Of a stretch of 64,000 nucleotides of DNA, positions 10,936 to 22,474 are shown one piece after another (within the stretch, counting starts at the first letter, position 1; each line of letters opens with the position of its first letter). Source of the stretch: Polytrichum commune (lineage: Eukaryota > Streptophyta > Polytrichopsida > Polytrichales > Polytrichaceae); NCBI GenBank assembly GCA_950295325.1, contig OX485804.1:11160001-11224000 (forward strand), written 5' to 3'. The position numbers and the translations under genes are program-made. The notes beneath the pieces were generated by a model. The model was given only the letters and a program-made list of their open reading frames with translations, had not been told where the DNA came from and made no database searches.

Positions 10936-13900
10936 TAAGTATACCTTCAGAGTCCCCAATCTAACCTTCCCTCTTCATTGGGCAACATGCATTCCCGGTG
11001 CTTTGATTATGTTTCCCTTGCTTGTGGGCGCCCAATAACCATGGTGGAGTTTGAACTTCACTCCCAAGCATATGGATCCTGGGCAACATGTTTTGCATCA
11101 ATGAAAAATTGTCCTGTGTCATTGGAAAATCTATAAACTTATCATTGTGATAGATTAACATGTTTCTTCCAATGACTTAAAAAGAAAGCCTAGGACTCAT
11201 TTGATGGTAGAGCTTACGATGTCAATATTGGTCTTTAAATCTTCAACAATAAGAGTAATATAAAGGACTTGGGTTAGGGTGTCACAATAGACATGATGTA
11301 TGATTTTTCAATGTAGTGCATCATGTCCTTAGTGATGTGACATGTGACACACCGCCAATGTTACTATAAGTACCAAATAATAATAATAATAATAATGATA
11401 ATAATAATTCCCATTATGAGAATTTTCATTTATTCATTTACATTCTAGTAGTTTGGATTGGACTTGTCTCAATGTCCACCAAATTGCTCATATATGTAAA
11501 TTAGGCTCCTTTAGTTGTTGAATTACATTATTTCCTCTTGCATACAAAAATATAAACACATGGCACTTCCCATTAGTATGTTGAATTTTATTTTCCTCTT
11601 CCACACTAAATTATAAACACATGACACTTGACATTAATACGATTTATGCTTTCTTCTACTTGCATATTGGAATGCAAAAGTATCATCTCAAACACTCTAA
11701 TGTGCTATGCTAAACATCATATTGTAAATAGTTATGTATTTCAAAATATTACTTATTTTGACAAATATTGTCATGTTCACAATTAACGGACGTGACACTA
11801 CTAAACCTCTAAGCATCTAGTTTGAACCATTGGCTAGAAATACATGTGACACTAAATCTCATACTAGACAATGTAGTGGAAGTGACATTTTTGTCACGGT
11901 ATGTGGCGTCGACGGCCGCACCTTATCCATTGGGTTTCATCCATCTAGATTTGGATGGATGAATCTTAGTTGTGGAGAGGAAGGCTCCTAAGTGAGGAGC
12001 CTCCTCCTTGGCTTGGCATTCTTGCCAAGTGAGAAGAAAGAGAATCAAACACTCATAAGAGCTCTAATATCTCTTCAAATGCACACCTCTTTGTCGAGGT
12101 GTGTTGTTTATGTGTGACTTTGCTATGGTTTAGTGTTGTTTGTTAGTGCTGGTTGGTACTCGAGCTGCAGTGACACACGATCGCTATTTACACGACATTT
12201 CTAACATATATATATATATATGTAATTTTTTACAATAGTGCATGTGATACTAAATACCAAAGTTAGTGTAGTACAAAACCAAAACCACGTTATGCAACCA
12301 ATGCCTTCCACCACGAACTTCACTTTGCCTCACTCCTTTTGGTTCCACCATCAAAAGTGCTCTCTCCAACTGTCATTTTCCTCTTTGTCTACTTAGTCCA
12401 CATTGTCACTTGGTGACCAAGACGACGTACAATAAGGTACAAAGTAATATCACAACATGTCCCCAATGATCTATATATGGTAGCACCCCTTTGAAAGGGG
12501 CTAGGGATTCGTGGGGTCTATGTGGACTTGTCCAATGGAAAGATGGAAATGAATATTTTAAGACATTTGGATTCCCAAATATCATGAGACACTACAAGCA
12601 AACGAACCGGTGCAATTGACATGCATCATTGAGAAGTAGTCTTACATCACAAGAACATTTGCAAATCTACAAATGTCTTAGATTTGCATACTTCTCTCAC
12701 CGACACAAGATGATCGCTCACAATTCATATGCTGGTAGTGAGTGACCCCAAATAAAGCTAGTGGGATTCAAGTGGAATAAATGTCTTTCTACTTGATTTT
12801 TAATTTTTAATTTTTTATATTGTTAGAGTCTTTCATCCACAATGGGATGAGTTTGCATAGATGCCACGAATTCTAAGCCTTTGAAGGACATTCACTATCT
12901 TGATGGTCTTTCTCAGTGCATGTACAAAGGCACCAAAACTATGCACGTGGTTGTTGGGTTACTCATCCATGCAAGTGCAAACATAGTTTCAACATTTACA
13001 TACTCACCAGTACATCATTAGTGAAACCCCCTCTCAGTTTGATTTATTAGATAGATTTCAAACTTTAAAACTATCATTGACTTCTAAAATCATTATGTTT
13101 GACACACACACACACACACAATATCTATCTATCTATTGCAAACACCATAATTATTTTTGAAAGTCAACAATAGGCTCAAATATCATAATTAGTGTGGACT
13201 ATGGATTATTCTAGTCATTGGTCCTCTATTATTTTATATGATCAAAGTTTAATGAGGGCCCATTCAAAAAACACCCTCCATCTATCCCTTTATGCCAACT
13301 ACATCGAACTGTCCTGCTTATGTGGCCTGTATAATATCTAGAATTTGATTGGAATTATAATTTTGTGATGTTGAAAACTAATGTGGGTCAATTTCATGTT
13401 TAACCCACACCAAATACATAGCTATAATTAGTGTGTATCACATGAATTTATTACAAAGACTCGATTTGATGTGGGTTCATCTATAATTGAACACCGTTGG
13501 GTATTTCAAGGGTCGAAGGCCTCCCAATATTCATTATACATAATTAATGGCCGGAAGGTGTTGGGAACTATCCAAAGATTCAATGTGGGTGTCTAACTTC
13601 AACCTGAACCTACTTTGGTCTTTCCGATACTCAAGAGATTTCACAATTTCCTTTTCAAAGTGTATGTAGCATTGATGTTGGAAGGTGTTGGGAAGTCTCC
13701 AAGAGGTGAAGTGGGTAAACATCCATTTTAAGACACTTCCTAGGAGATTTGCATCCATAGCTAATTGATTTTGAAATATCCATTTAGGCCCAAGGTGGCA
13801 CTCAAATTTTTTTGAGCGCATTTCGTTTTTTGCCTATATTTTGTCCATATGTTGAGCACATGGCTCAATTTGATCGTAAAACATGGTGTTTGTATTTTAC

Positions 13901-14379
13901 TAGTACTTGAAGCTTGTCCATAACCATTCAAATATACTTAAGCGTCCGATTAAGAAGAGCGACCACATAAGAGCATCCCCACACTTGCTCCTTAGAAGTT
14001 AGAGTTTGGCCAAATGAAATGGGGCCACAACCGTTATAGAGTTGTTTGTGGACCCCCGCCACCCTACGGAACCCCACAAATTGAGGACTTATCATGGGGG
14101 AGTCCAGGGTACCTCGGGCAAGGCAACATAGACTTGGGAAAGCAACTGAGCAATCCTAATTTTATATATTGGACATGCGTGTAGACATACATGATAAAAA
14201 TTCTTGACAATCAATTGGTGGTTGTGTTGAGGGCTAATGACTGTGGCTTTGTGTTAGAGCTTGCCATTGTACTTAGAAACCAACCAACAAACCCAATCTC
14301 AACTATTGAGTTTGCTACATGATGGGTGGACATGTTCTAAGCCCCCACACAAGGTAGACGTGCCTAATTCGATTTTTTT
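10936..14379. other. Intergenic region with microsatellites, no gene
   Basis: AT-rich sequence with no supported gene. It contains an AAT/ATA microsatellite at about 11376-11410, a TA run at about 12207-12222 and a CA run at about 13101-13120. A minus-strand open frame at 13534-13821 (95 codons) has no recognisable motif. A stretch at 11870-12210 with 'gaggagcctcctcc' and 'gcttggcattcttgccaag' palindromes is structured but unidentified. Confidence 0.5.
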
Positions 14380-14640
14380 TTAATCTTAAGTGGGCACCTA
14401 TTTTTGCATGGCATGTGGTTAGGTGTGTCTCCAAAAATAGATGTCAAAATGACATATGTTTAGAAGAGATTGGACTTGATGTTCAAAATATGATGAGCAT
14501 CCTGAGCTCAATGATGAACATACTTGGAATGACCATTTAATGAGCACAAAAATCTTCACTTTGATAATGAATAAGACATTCACCTGAGCTCAATGATGAA
14601 CATACTTGGAATGACCATTTAATGAGCACAAAAATCTTCA
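14380..14640 (-). repeat. Dispersed repeat family R1, inverted copy
   Basis: This reads on the minus strand in the order seen at 680-960: 'tgaagatt', 'tttaaatggtcatt' (diverged), then a 'ccacatgcc' region. It overlaps the perfect tandem duplication at 14501-14664, which has duplicated part of this copy. Confidence 0.45.
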
Positions 14641-14664
14641 CTTTGATAATGAATAAGACATTCA
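14501..14664. repeat. Near-perfect 82-bp tandem duplication
   Basis: The 82-bp unit that begins 'cctgagctcaatgatgaaca' and ends 'gaataagacattca' occurs twice, at 14501-14582 and 14583-14664. I see no differences between the units, so the duplication looks recent compared with the surrounding decayed repeats. Confidence 0.9.
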
Positions 14665-14789
14665 CATGAGCTATGAAAACTATGAAGAAAGTGGCTACGG
14701 CCTCGATTTGGATTTGCTAATCGCCTCGTACTAATTGCGTGTTTCAACTTTCATATTCTAGGGGAAGTGGGCTGGTCGGAAAATGTAAC

Positions 14790-15060
14790 CACTGAAGACC
14801 CATCTTCCTTACCGATGAACAGGGTGAACCGACCGCTAGTTACCAATGAACCAGTTGAGCTTCAGACATAAGTAATTGAAGTTCAAGACTTCACGAAAAT
14901 TACTCATCTTTTTAAGAGGAATCTGTGTAATATGCCTCGAATCAATAATGAGAATCCAAAGGATCACAACACGTAACCTGTTGGACTTGGAAACAATAGG
15001 ATTTTGATGGATTATGCTCCAAAATCTCCCTGGACATTGTTCCGTACATTAGGAAATCAC
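14790..15060 (+). repeat. AACCGGTT-type dispersed repeat R2, copy B
   Basis: This copy carries the same ordered words as copy A: 'gctagttaccaatgaaccagttgag', 'gaagttcaagacttca', 'cacgtaacctgttggacttgg', 'aataggattttgatggattatg' and 'tctccctggacat'. It is diverged and non-coding. Confidence 0.65.
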
Positions 15061-15159
15061 ATGTTTGATATCCTAGACACATGAGACTCAGTGTGCGCAC
15101 AGCTAATTAGTTGAAGTAGATTCCATTCAATGTTGGGTTTGAAAAATACCCTGTTAGAC

Positions 15160-15795
15160 AGTGATCGGGGAGATTTTTGGGCATACTATTCGGTTGAGAT
15201 CCGAGTGTTTGCAAGTCCAACCGGTTACATGTTGACATCCTTCGGTTTTCCCTTTATTAAATTCTTTATATTCTATAAATTCTTCTAGAATAATCCGTAA
15301 TTTTCCTGCAGTCTTGAACTTCAACCAGTTATTTCTCAAACTCAACCGGTTAATCTGTAACTAACTGTCAGTTCTCCCTGATCATAGCTGTTGAAGTTCA
15401 TGGTGTCGGGAAATTTCCCAATCATGCTTGAAGAATCGACTGGAATATACCTCAATTTCGTGAAGAGAAACCAAAAGATCACAACATGTAAGTGGTTGGA
15501 CTTGGAAACACTAGGATCTTGACCGACTTCACTCCCTGGACACCGATCCTGTTTAGGAAAATGGTGGCAATGATTGTGGAGAACCGGCAGTTAGTTACAA
15601 ATGAACCGGTTGAACTTGAGAAATAACCGGTTGAAATTCAAGACTGCAGGAAATTTACCAACCATTTTAAAGGAGTTTATAGAATACAACCCAATTTAAT
15701 AAAGGAAAAGTGGAGGATGTCAACATGTAACCGGTTGGACTTTCAAACACTAGGATCTGAACCGTCTGTGCCCAAAAATCTCCCCGAATGGTGGC
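15160..15795. repeat. Inverted pair of R2 repeats with a partial copy between
   Basis: A minus-strand R2 copy at about 15160-15400 faces a plus-strand copy at about 15580-15795, with a partial plus-strand copy at about 15410-15565. The outer ends match in inverse: 'ggggagatttttgggca' at 15168 and 'tgcccaaaaatctcccc' ending at 15785. Both arms carry 'ccggttacatgttgacat' or its inverse, the region around 'cctgcagtcttgaa', and AACCGGTT. A transcript across this would fold into a long imperfect hairpin. No protein is encoded. Confidence 0.75.
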
Positions 15796-16448
15796 ACTGA
15801 ACATATATACATAGTTGCAGGTTTCCAACAAGCACCATGTATGGCCTTCTTCCCAGAATATGCAGTTTGGAATCCGGACAACTAAGGGTGAGTTTCCGAT
15901 GTAGGGTGCTCGTCACTAGATTCTAGATAATAGTGGGTTGGAGGTTTTTGCATGTCCATAATCAAAAGCCGCCAACCAACCATATTCTGGTGGCTTATTA
16001 AGATGTGGAGGGTTGTGAACATGGGTTGCTCGACTTCTATGCACCCATTAAAGTACTTTTTAATCTACAAGTGTCGGTCACTGAAGGATTGAAGACTAGT
16101 TTTAAAAAGAGGAGAATGTTTAAACCTGTAGGAGGAGGCTAGTAAGTGAACCCAAATTGGAGAAGATGAGAGTAGCCACACTAAATATGATATTCTATGT
16201 CATTGTGGTAACTTTTTGGATGACACTTCTTATGAACAAGTGAACAAATATTGTCATGGATGATGGATGAGTTCATCATTTTGTTAGAAACTTGTGATGA
16301 AATATTGTCATGGATGATTGAAATTTGGATGAAGATCGCTTGGTAAGTGACAGTAATTGCAACACTATAAATCTATAATCCCCCAAAAAATCTCAAGGAA
16401 TCACAATTAACGTTGGGTTGAGTGACACTATACCACGGTTTACAATTA
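15796..16448. other. Intergenic region, nothing recognised
   Basis: I see no reading frame of interest and no clear repeat in this stretch. A short local duplication around 'aatattgtcatggatgat' occurs near 16246 and 16293. Confidence 0.4.
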
Positions 16449-16969
16449 GGGCCGCTTTACATGTAGAGGCCGGGCCAATTCGTTGTGTAAGAGGCTTGAA
16501 ATCCTCACTTGTGATTAGTCAAAAGGTTGAAATCGGTCCCAACCCCTTTACATCTAGAAGCCGGACCGATTTGGTGGTATGAAATTTTTAATCAAAAAAA
16601 TGCATGATCTGTCACGGCCCGAGCTCATTGAATTGGGTGCACCCAAAATGCGGAAGGCCAATGTCAAATTTCAATTATTATTTTTTAATAAATAAAATAT
16701 GATTTTTTAGCGAACCATTTCCATTGAATTATGTAAAAATATGAACGGATGTATGCATACATTATGCGAGATCTATTGGATTATGTTAGATTTATTGAAT
16801 CGGCCTACCTGCTTGGCCCTAAGGCCTTTACATATGGGAAAATTGGCCCCCATTTGAATCTTATTATTATAATGTGTAGTTGGGGTTGGCCTCCAACCCA
16901 AAAGGGGCTGAAATTTCATGCAATCGGCCTCAAGGGGAATTGGCCCAGCCTCTAGGTGTAAAACGACCC
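16449..16969. mobile_element. PIF/Harbinger-like MITE, 521 bp, TTA target duplication
   Basis: The left terminus GGGCCGCTTTACATGTAGAG and the inverse of the right terminus GGGTCGTTTTACACCTAGAG match over about 35 bp and continue through 'GGGCCAATTC'. The element is flanked on both sides by TTA (16446-16448 and 16970-16972), the target duplication expected of PIF/Harbinger transposition. It has no transposase, so it is non-autonomous. It lies about 1.1 kb upstream of the pectinesterase. Confidence 0.8.
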
Positions 16970-17592
16970 TTAGTATTAAGCAAGACAATTTAGAATTGAT
17001 GACACAAAATATCATATTTAGTGTAGTTAACACATAAGAAGCTGCCCTACCAGATTCCCTCTACATTTGGGCGGGTTTGTTCTTATTCCCCCTAGAACCT
17101 GCTGGGCAAGTGGTCTACACGGAAACTCACCCTCGCTGGACGCCGGTGGTGCCTTCCGCAAGCTGCCAGATCGACGCGGCAACCGGAATGGCAGGAGTTG
17201 ACGGAGAAAACACAGATTGCTTCAACATCCGACGCTGTTCGTCGGAGCATGTCAAGCTGTAAGTTTGTCTACGACTATAAGCGCAGCATGCTTCAAATCG
17301 TCAAGCTCCATCACAGGAGGTGGCTGCTGCGCCATCCACGATGAGCATATTGAGCTTCGCAAAGGAAGTACTCACCGTCTAGCTAGAAAGAGGAGTTGGT
17401 ACTTAGACCGTGGTTGGGGAGAGCGGAATTGGCTGCATGCAGTTGTAGCTAGTACTGATCCACAACTGACACACTCATGCCATGATCAGGTCCTTGCACT
17501 AGTTGCGCAGGGCGGAGAGACTAGCTATTAGCTGGGACTGATCCTGCCTGCAGGTGGTCAACTTAGTGCAAGCTGTCGATTATACAACCTCG

Positions 17593-18062
17593 GTGGCGGG
17601 TTGGTCGTTACTAGATTATAAGCCAGTGGAATGGGCCTTTTTTGCTTGGTGTAGGATCCAAGAAAGCAAGATCATCCTAGGTCCCGCTTTTGTGGACGAT
17701 CTCAACCTTGGGTATTGGTGCTGGTGGTACTTGAATTCAGAGAGATATATGTTACACTGGCTAGTGAATGGTGGATATTGTTGGTGATAGGCATGATCTC
17801 TTTCTGGTGAGGGACTTCAGTGAACTTGGGATGAATTGATACTCGGGTGGGAAAGCTGTCTAACTCAGGAGTGGCGGGAAGATTGTAAGCCAGTTGAGGG
17901 GCCATTGTTGTCTTGGTGTACGTAGGATCCGAGCTTTGGAATGACCTGACCTGGCAGCAGCTTTAGTGGGCAATATTATTTCTTGAGGTCTTGGTGCTGG
18001 TGGTAGCATCTCTTCGGAGAGAGTATAGGCTAGTGAATTATTGTGGATTTTGGTAATGGGGA
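17593..18062 (+). repeat. Diverged tandem duplication forming the pectinesterase leader
   Basis: Copy 1 (about 17593-17790) and copy 2 (about 17871-18062) share ordered blocks: 'gtggcggg', 'taagccagt', 'gggcc', 'cttggtgta', 'ggatcc', 'cttgg' with 'tattggtgctggtggta' against 'tcttggtgctggtggta', 'agagagtata' or 'agagatata', and 'ctagtgaat'. Copy 2 ends on the pectinesterase start codon ('ttttggtaATGG'). The matching place in copy 1 reads 'ttgttggtgatagg', without a start codon. This suggests duplication of an upstream or 5' untranslated segment. Confidence 0.65.
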
Positions 18063-20566
18063 AGAAATGTTGCATAGTGTCTGTGTTGCTTGTGGCTTGT
18101 GTAGTTGTGGGGTTGGCTGTGGGCATTCCTCTGGGGCTTAAGAAGGCCAGGGAAACGGTCACAGTGGCAGCATCTGACAACGGAATTACCACCGCTTGCG
18201 AGGCTACGTCTTACCCTGCGACTTGCAATCAGACTTTCTCGGGTGGCAACTATACGACGAGTTCAATGGGCGTGACCAAGTATTCGGTGACCGCCGCTTC
18301 GACAGGCATCAACAACACCCTGGCTTCTGTCCTCGACCTTAATACAACAGACGAAAAAATTGCCGCTGCCGTGGAGGTTTGCTTGGAAACACTGGGGTTA
18401 TCCCAGGAGCAGCTGGACACCGCTCTTGCAACTCTGAATAATTCAACAAGTGCAAGCGTACTGCAGACCACACTGATCAAGGACATCCGAGCATGGGTGA
18501 GTGCTGCCCTGGAGTTGCACACCACTTGCATCGACGCCTTCTTGGAAGTCAACACCACTCTCGGTACCTCGCTCCAGACAAACTCGTCCCACACCGACGA
18601 GCTTCTGAGCAATGCCCTTGCGTTTCTTGCCTCCTTCGAAGCCTACGGAGATGATCTCCAATCGTGGAAAGCCTCCGGGTTCAGCCTCCCCAACAATTTT
18701 AGCCTCTCCAACCTAACCAAAGGCATCCATTTCCCCAACCTCACTGGCCTCGGCCACCGGAAGCTGCTTTCTTCCCAACTTCCCGAGGAGAAAAATGGTC
18801 TACCGAGCTGGGTGGATGCAAAGGTGCAGCGCCATCTCCTACAAGCTGCCTCTAATTCAAGCTACGACGCCGTGGTGGCAAAAGATGGATCTGGGAATTA
18901 TACCACCATCCAGGCAGCAGTGGATGCGGCTCCTCAGAAATCTTCCAATCGCTACACAATCTACATCAAAGCCGGGACCTACGCTGAACAAGTGAATGTC
19001 AACAAGAGCACTAAGAACCTCGTCTTTATTGGTGATGGCATGAACCAGACGATCATCACTGGGAGCTTGCATGTCGCCAATAGCACTAACATGACAACTT
19101 TCAAATCAGCAACTCTGAGTAAGTTCGAAATTATTCCAGGGGTCTTCATTTTATTTGGTGGAGATGACATTGCTCACACATTGGTTTCTTGTATGTATGT
19201 GTGGTCAAGCCTTCATCATAGTTTGCAGTCTAACTTCCAGCGGAGCTCATGCAAGTGCCAAGAAGTGTATCAGAATCTGTGACTGCATGCGGCTTCTCCT
19301 TTGGTGGGATATTGAGTCCATTTTGTTTCTTTGATTCGAGTCTGATGATATATATCGAAACTCAATTTTGTACTATATCCATATTATTGTACCGTTCGTC
19401 CATTTTGTCCGCCATCATTCCCGGTATGCATTTCAGAATGCGATCCACTTGGAAACGAGCCGGTTAATGTGTACTTGAACTAACATGTGAGTAGTTGTCT
19501 GTAACGAGTAGGAAAACCGACTCCTAAGTGGGTAGTCACCGTAAAATTTAGATGCTTGAGAAATGGAAAACGGTTGTGTGGACACATGTAAGAGAGCAAC
19601 CTTCTTAAGTAGACTTCTCATTCGCACTTGTGTAATAAGTATCCACTTGAACATCGATGTGGTCAGTAAATACTTCATAATACTTCACGTTTGTCATGAC
19701 GTGGATCCTTCTTCTGCGTCTTCTTTTTCTTTTGCTTAGTAATCTATTTTTGGCATGGAAGAGGAGGGGTACTAGTGCTAATGAATCAAGTCTCAATAGT
19801 TAGGGGACCGTCACAAACAAATGGCTGCTTGAATACTAATTATTCCGACTGTGCGTGGGGATTGTCATGTGCAGTTGTTACAGGTAGCGGCTTCATAGGC
19901 AAATTCTTCAGAGTCGAGAACACGGCCGGATCTTTTGGCCAGCAGGCTGTTGCACTCCGAGTGACCGCTGACAAGGTTGCATTCTACCAGTGCACTATTG
20001 ATGGGTGGCAAGATACATTGTACGTTAACACACTTCGCCAGTTCTACAGAGAATGTGATGTACTGGGCACAGTCGATTTCATATTCGGAAACGCGCAGGC
20101 CGTTTTCCAGTCCTGCAATATTATCGCGAAGAAGACGACGTGGTTCGGCCAGACAAATACGTACACCGCACAAGGCCGGACGGATCTGCACGCCAATACC
20201 GGTCTCTCGTTCCAGAACTGCACCTTCGACGGGACGGATGAGCTGAAGGCCAACACCACAAACTACAAAACGTATTTGGGGCGACCTTGGAAGGCGTATT
20301 CGACATGCGTAATCATGGAGTCAAATCTTCTAGGTCTTATTGACCCCACCGGATGGCTTCCATGGAACACATCCAGTTTTGGGTTGAACACGTCTTACTT
20401 TGCAGAGTATCAAAACTTCGGAGCAGGTTCGAATACCTCAGCACGGGTGTCCTGGTCACACCAAATTACTGATAATACCACCGCCGATAAGTACCAAGCG
20501 AGCAGTTTTATTCAAGCGAGTTCTTGGGTGCCTGCTTACAACATTTCAGTGACATTGACATTGTAA
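18056..20566 (+). CDS. Type I pectinesterase (PMEI domain plus pectin methylesterase domain)
   Basis: Two exons, 18056-19118 and 19875-20566, give 584 residues. The enzyme removes methyl esters from cell-wall homogalacturonan. Residues about 5-27 are a hydrophobic signal anchor after MGKKCC. The PMEI-like pro-domain spans about 45-215 and includes the paired cysteines Cys48 and Cys57. Two basic subtilase-type processing motifs follow: RKLL (235-238) and RHLL (259-262). The catalytic domain starts near 270 with GSGNYTTIQAAVDAAP. It has QQAVAL (377-382, Gln378), QDTLY (400-404, Asp401 general acid), DFIFGNA (422-428, Asp422 nucleophile) and LGRPW (488-492, Arg490), so the active site is complete. 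Many N-x-S/T sequons fit a secreted glycoprotein. The intron (756 bp) falls after SATL, and the exon 1 frame stays open into it to 19282. The start follows the leader duplication described separately. Confidence 0.95.
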
Positions 20567-21039
20567 GTTAATTAGCTTGACATGTGCGTCCATTCTCTTC
20601 AACGTCCAACACCTTTTAGGGTTTTATGGGCTTTAGGTTAGATTAGGTTAGGTTAGGCTCCATCAATTAGGTTATGCAATAACTTAATCCATTCATTCAT
20701 TTGAAAGCATGGTGCGTGTCGCAAGAGATCCCACCATTGTACAATATCTGGTGATCGGAATAAAGCGCCTGACTCCCAGTACTTTGCTTGTGCAAGTGAC
20801 CTTTGCTTTCCTTGCCTTTGTCAACAAGTGTTGGTAGTTGAGAAGAATGGCAACAGCAAATGCTCCACATGTGTAAATATTGGAAGCAATTTGCACTCGC
20901 ACAGAAAGAAATTTTAATTTCCACTCCTAGGAGTTTTGCCAAGGTTAATGTGTAAGGTCGATGCATCCATAGTCGATTGGGTCCATTGAACTGCTCACTA
21001 GGGTCATGTAATGCCGACGTACATGAGATCTATATTATT
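20567..21039. other. Downstream region of the pectinesterase
   Basis: This is probably its 3' untranslated region followed by spacer. A short run of 'ttaggttagattaggttagg' type sequence at about 20635-20657 is too short and irregular to be a telomeric tract. No gene is supported. Confidence 0.4.
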
Positions 21040-21046
21040 TAGGTGA

Positions 21047-22467
21047 ACAAAGTTAGAGGAGAGGCAGTCATTACCGTTCGGTTAAGAGATTTTGTGCCAG
21101 GTGTAGAGAAGTATAAGGCGGTGCAAAATTTTCCCATGTAGGAAGATAGAAATAAGGAGGACTGTAATTTTTTGGTAATTTTATTCTTTAAGTTGAAATT
21201 ATTGTGGGTTTTTGAAGCCAAAAGTTTTTCCGAACATAATACCAATGTCTAGGTCTATCATAACTGCTCATTCCTCCTTACTTTGAGACTCAAAACCATA
21301 ATATATGTCTTGGTAGTATTGGTTGTAACCTGATCGAAATTGAATCCTAGCCTAATCAAATTAAGTTCCAACTTGATTGAAATTGAGTCCTAGCCTGATT
21401 GAAATCACAACAATCTATAGATTGTTGATGGGGTCTTGATCGAGAGTAGGTAACTCTACTATAATGTTTATGTGGTGGCGGCTTGTGATTGATTACACTC
21501 ATAAGAGTTTTGCCAATTGTCATAGCCAAGGAGTAGCATTGAGATGAGCAGATATGGGTTAACCTATAGATTGACTATGTGTAACCCTAAAATTAACGCT
21601 TGGAACTTTGTAGCAATTTCCATATTCATGATTTTTTCAATTTTTTTTTTCAAAGTCTCTTTAATTTTTGCTTCTCTTTTAATGATTTTTTTTTTTTTTT
21701 GCTATTACTCTTCCTAAACAAATGCAAACTCTCTTATTTTATTGGTTCTACATGCCTCAACCTTAAGCTTAGCATCCCCGTCATAAGAGTATTGCCAATT
21801 GTCGTAGCCAAGGAGTAGCATTGAGACGAGCAAATATGGGTTAACTTATAGATTGACAATGTGTAACCCTAAAATTAATGCTTCAAAATTTGTAGCAATT
21901 TCCATATTCACGATTTTTCAATAAAAAAATTTCCATATTCTCCTTAATTTTTGCTTCTCTTTGCATGAAAAATATTTTTTGCTATTACTCGTCCTAAACA
22001 AATGCAAAGTCTCTTATTTTATTGGTTCTACATGTCTCAACCTTAAGCTCTGACAATATCCTCCTCCTCCCTCCTCCACCTGTAACTTCCTAATAGCGTG
22101 GAGTTATTATAGTAGAGACACTTATTCCCAATCAAGACCCCATCGGCAATCTATAGGGTACTGGAACTTTGATAAAGTCATAATCAATAATGCCATGACA
22201 TATGCCTTGGTTTTGAGTGCTAAAATGAGGAGGAATGAGCGGTTAAAATGAGCAGTTATGATAGATTTTAGACATTGGTAATATGTTCAAGCCAACTTCT
22301 GGTTTCAACAATTCATAATAATTTCAAGTCAAGGAATAAAATTCTAAAAAATTTGCAGTCCTCCTGATTTCTATCTTCCTATACATGAAAAGTTTGTATA
22401 TCCTTACACTTCTCTAGATCTAGTCCAAAATCTCTTAAGTGAACAGTTATAGGCACCTCTACTCTAC
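21047..22467. mobile_element. Foldback-type element with about 430-bp terminal inverted repeats and 7-bp target duplication
   Basis: The left arm (21047 to about 21480) matches the reverse complement of the right arm (about 22085 to 22467). Examples are 'ttaagagatttt', 'aggaagatagaaat', 'aggaggactg', 'tgaaattatt', 'accaatgtct', 'tatcataactgctcatt', 'actcaaaacca', 'gatggggtcttgat' and 'ctctactataat'. Flanking both ends is TAGGTGA (21040-21046 and 22468-22474), a 7-bp direct repeat consistent with a target-site duplication. The centre holds two direct copies of a roughly 270-bp segment (period 282 bp). No transposase frame is present. The long arms fit a foldback or Mutator-like non-autonomous element; the superfamily is not decided. 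Confidence 0.8.
21499..22049 (+). repeat. Two direct repeats in the centre of the foldback element
   Basis: Unit 1 (21499-21770) and unit 2 (21781-22049) share 'tcataagagt', 'ttgccaattgt', 'agccaaggagtagcattgag', 'atatgggttaac', 'tgtgtaaccctaaaatta', 'tttgtagcaatttccatatt', 'aacaaatgcaaa' and 'tctcaaccttaagct'. The units differ mainly in the length of their T-rich tracts. Confidence 0.8.
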
Positions 22468-22474
22468 TAGGTGA

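Noticed and set aside
11870-12210. Possible solo LTR, with TG...CA ends and GC-rich structured sequence
   Set aside because: I could not find a target duplication, a second LTR, a primer-binding site or a polypurine tract.
13534-13821. 95-codon minus-strand frame
   Set aside because: No motif recognised; surrounded by repeats and spacer; likely chance.
17077-17531. Overlapping frames before the pectinesterase that might be upstream exons
   Set aside because: They do not join in frame to the pectinesterase, which has its own signal anchor right after the ATG at 18056; more likely leader or spacer.
20635-20657. Telomere-like 'ttaggttag' run after the pectinesterase
   Set aside because: Only a few irregular units, with TTAGG instead of the plant TTTAGGG repeat; too short to mean anything.
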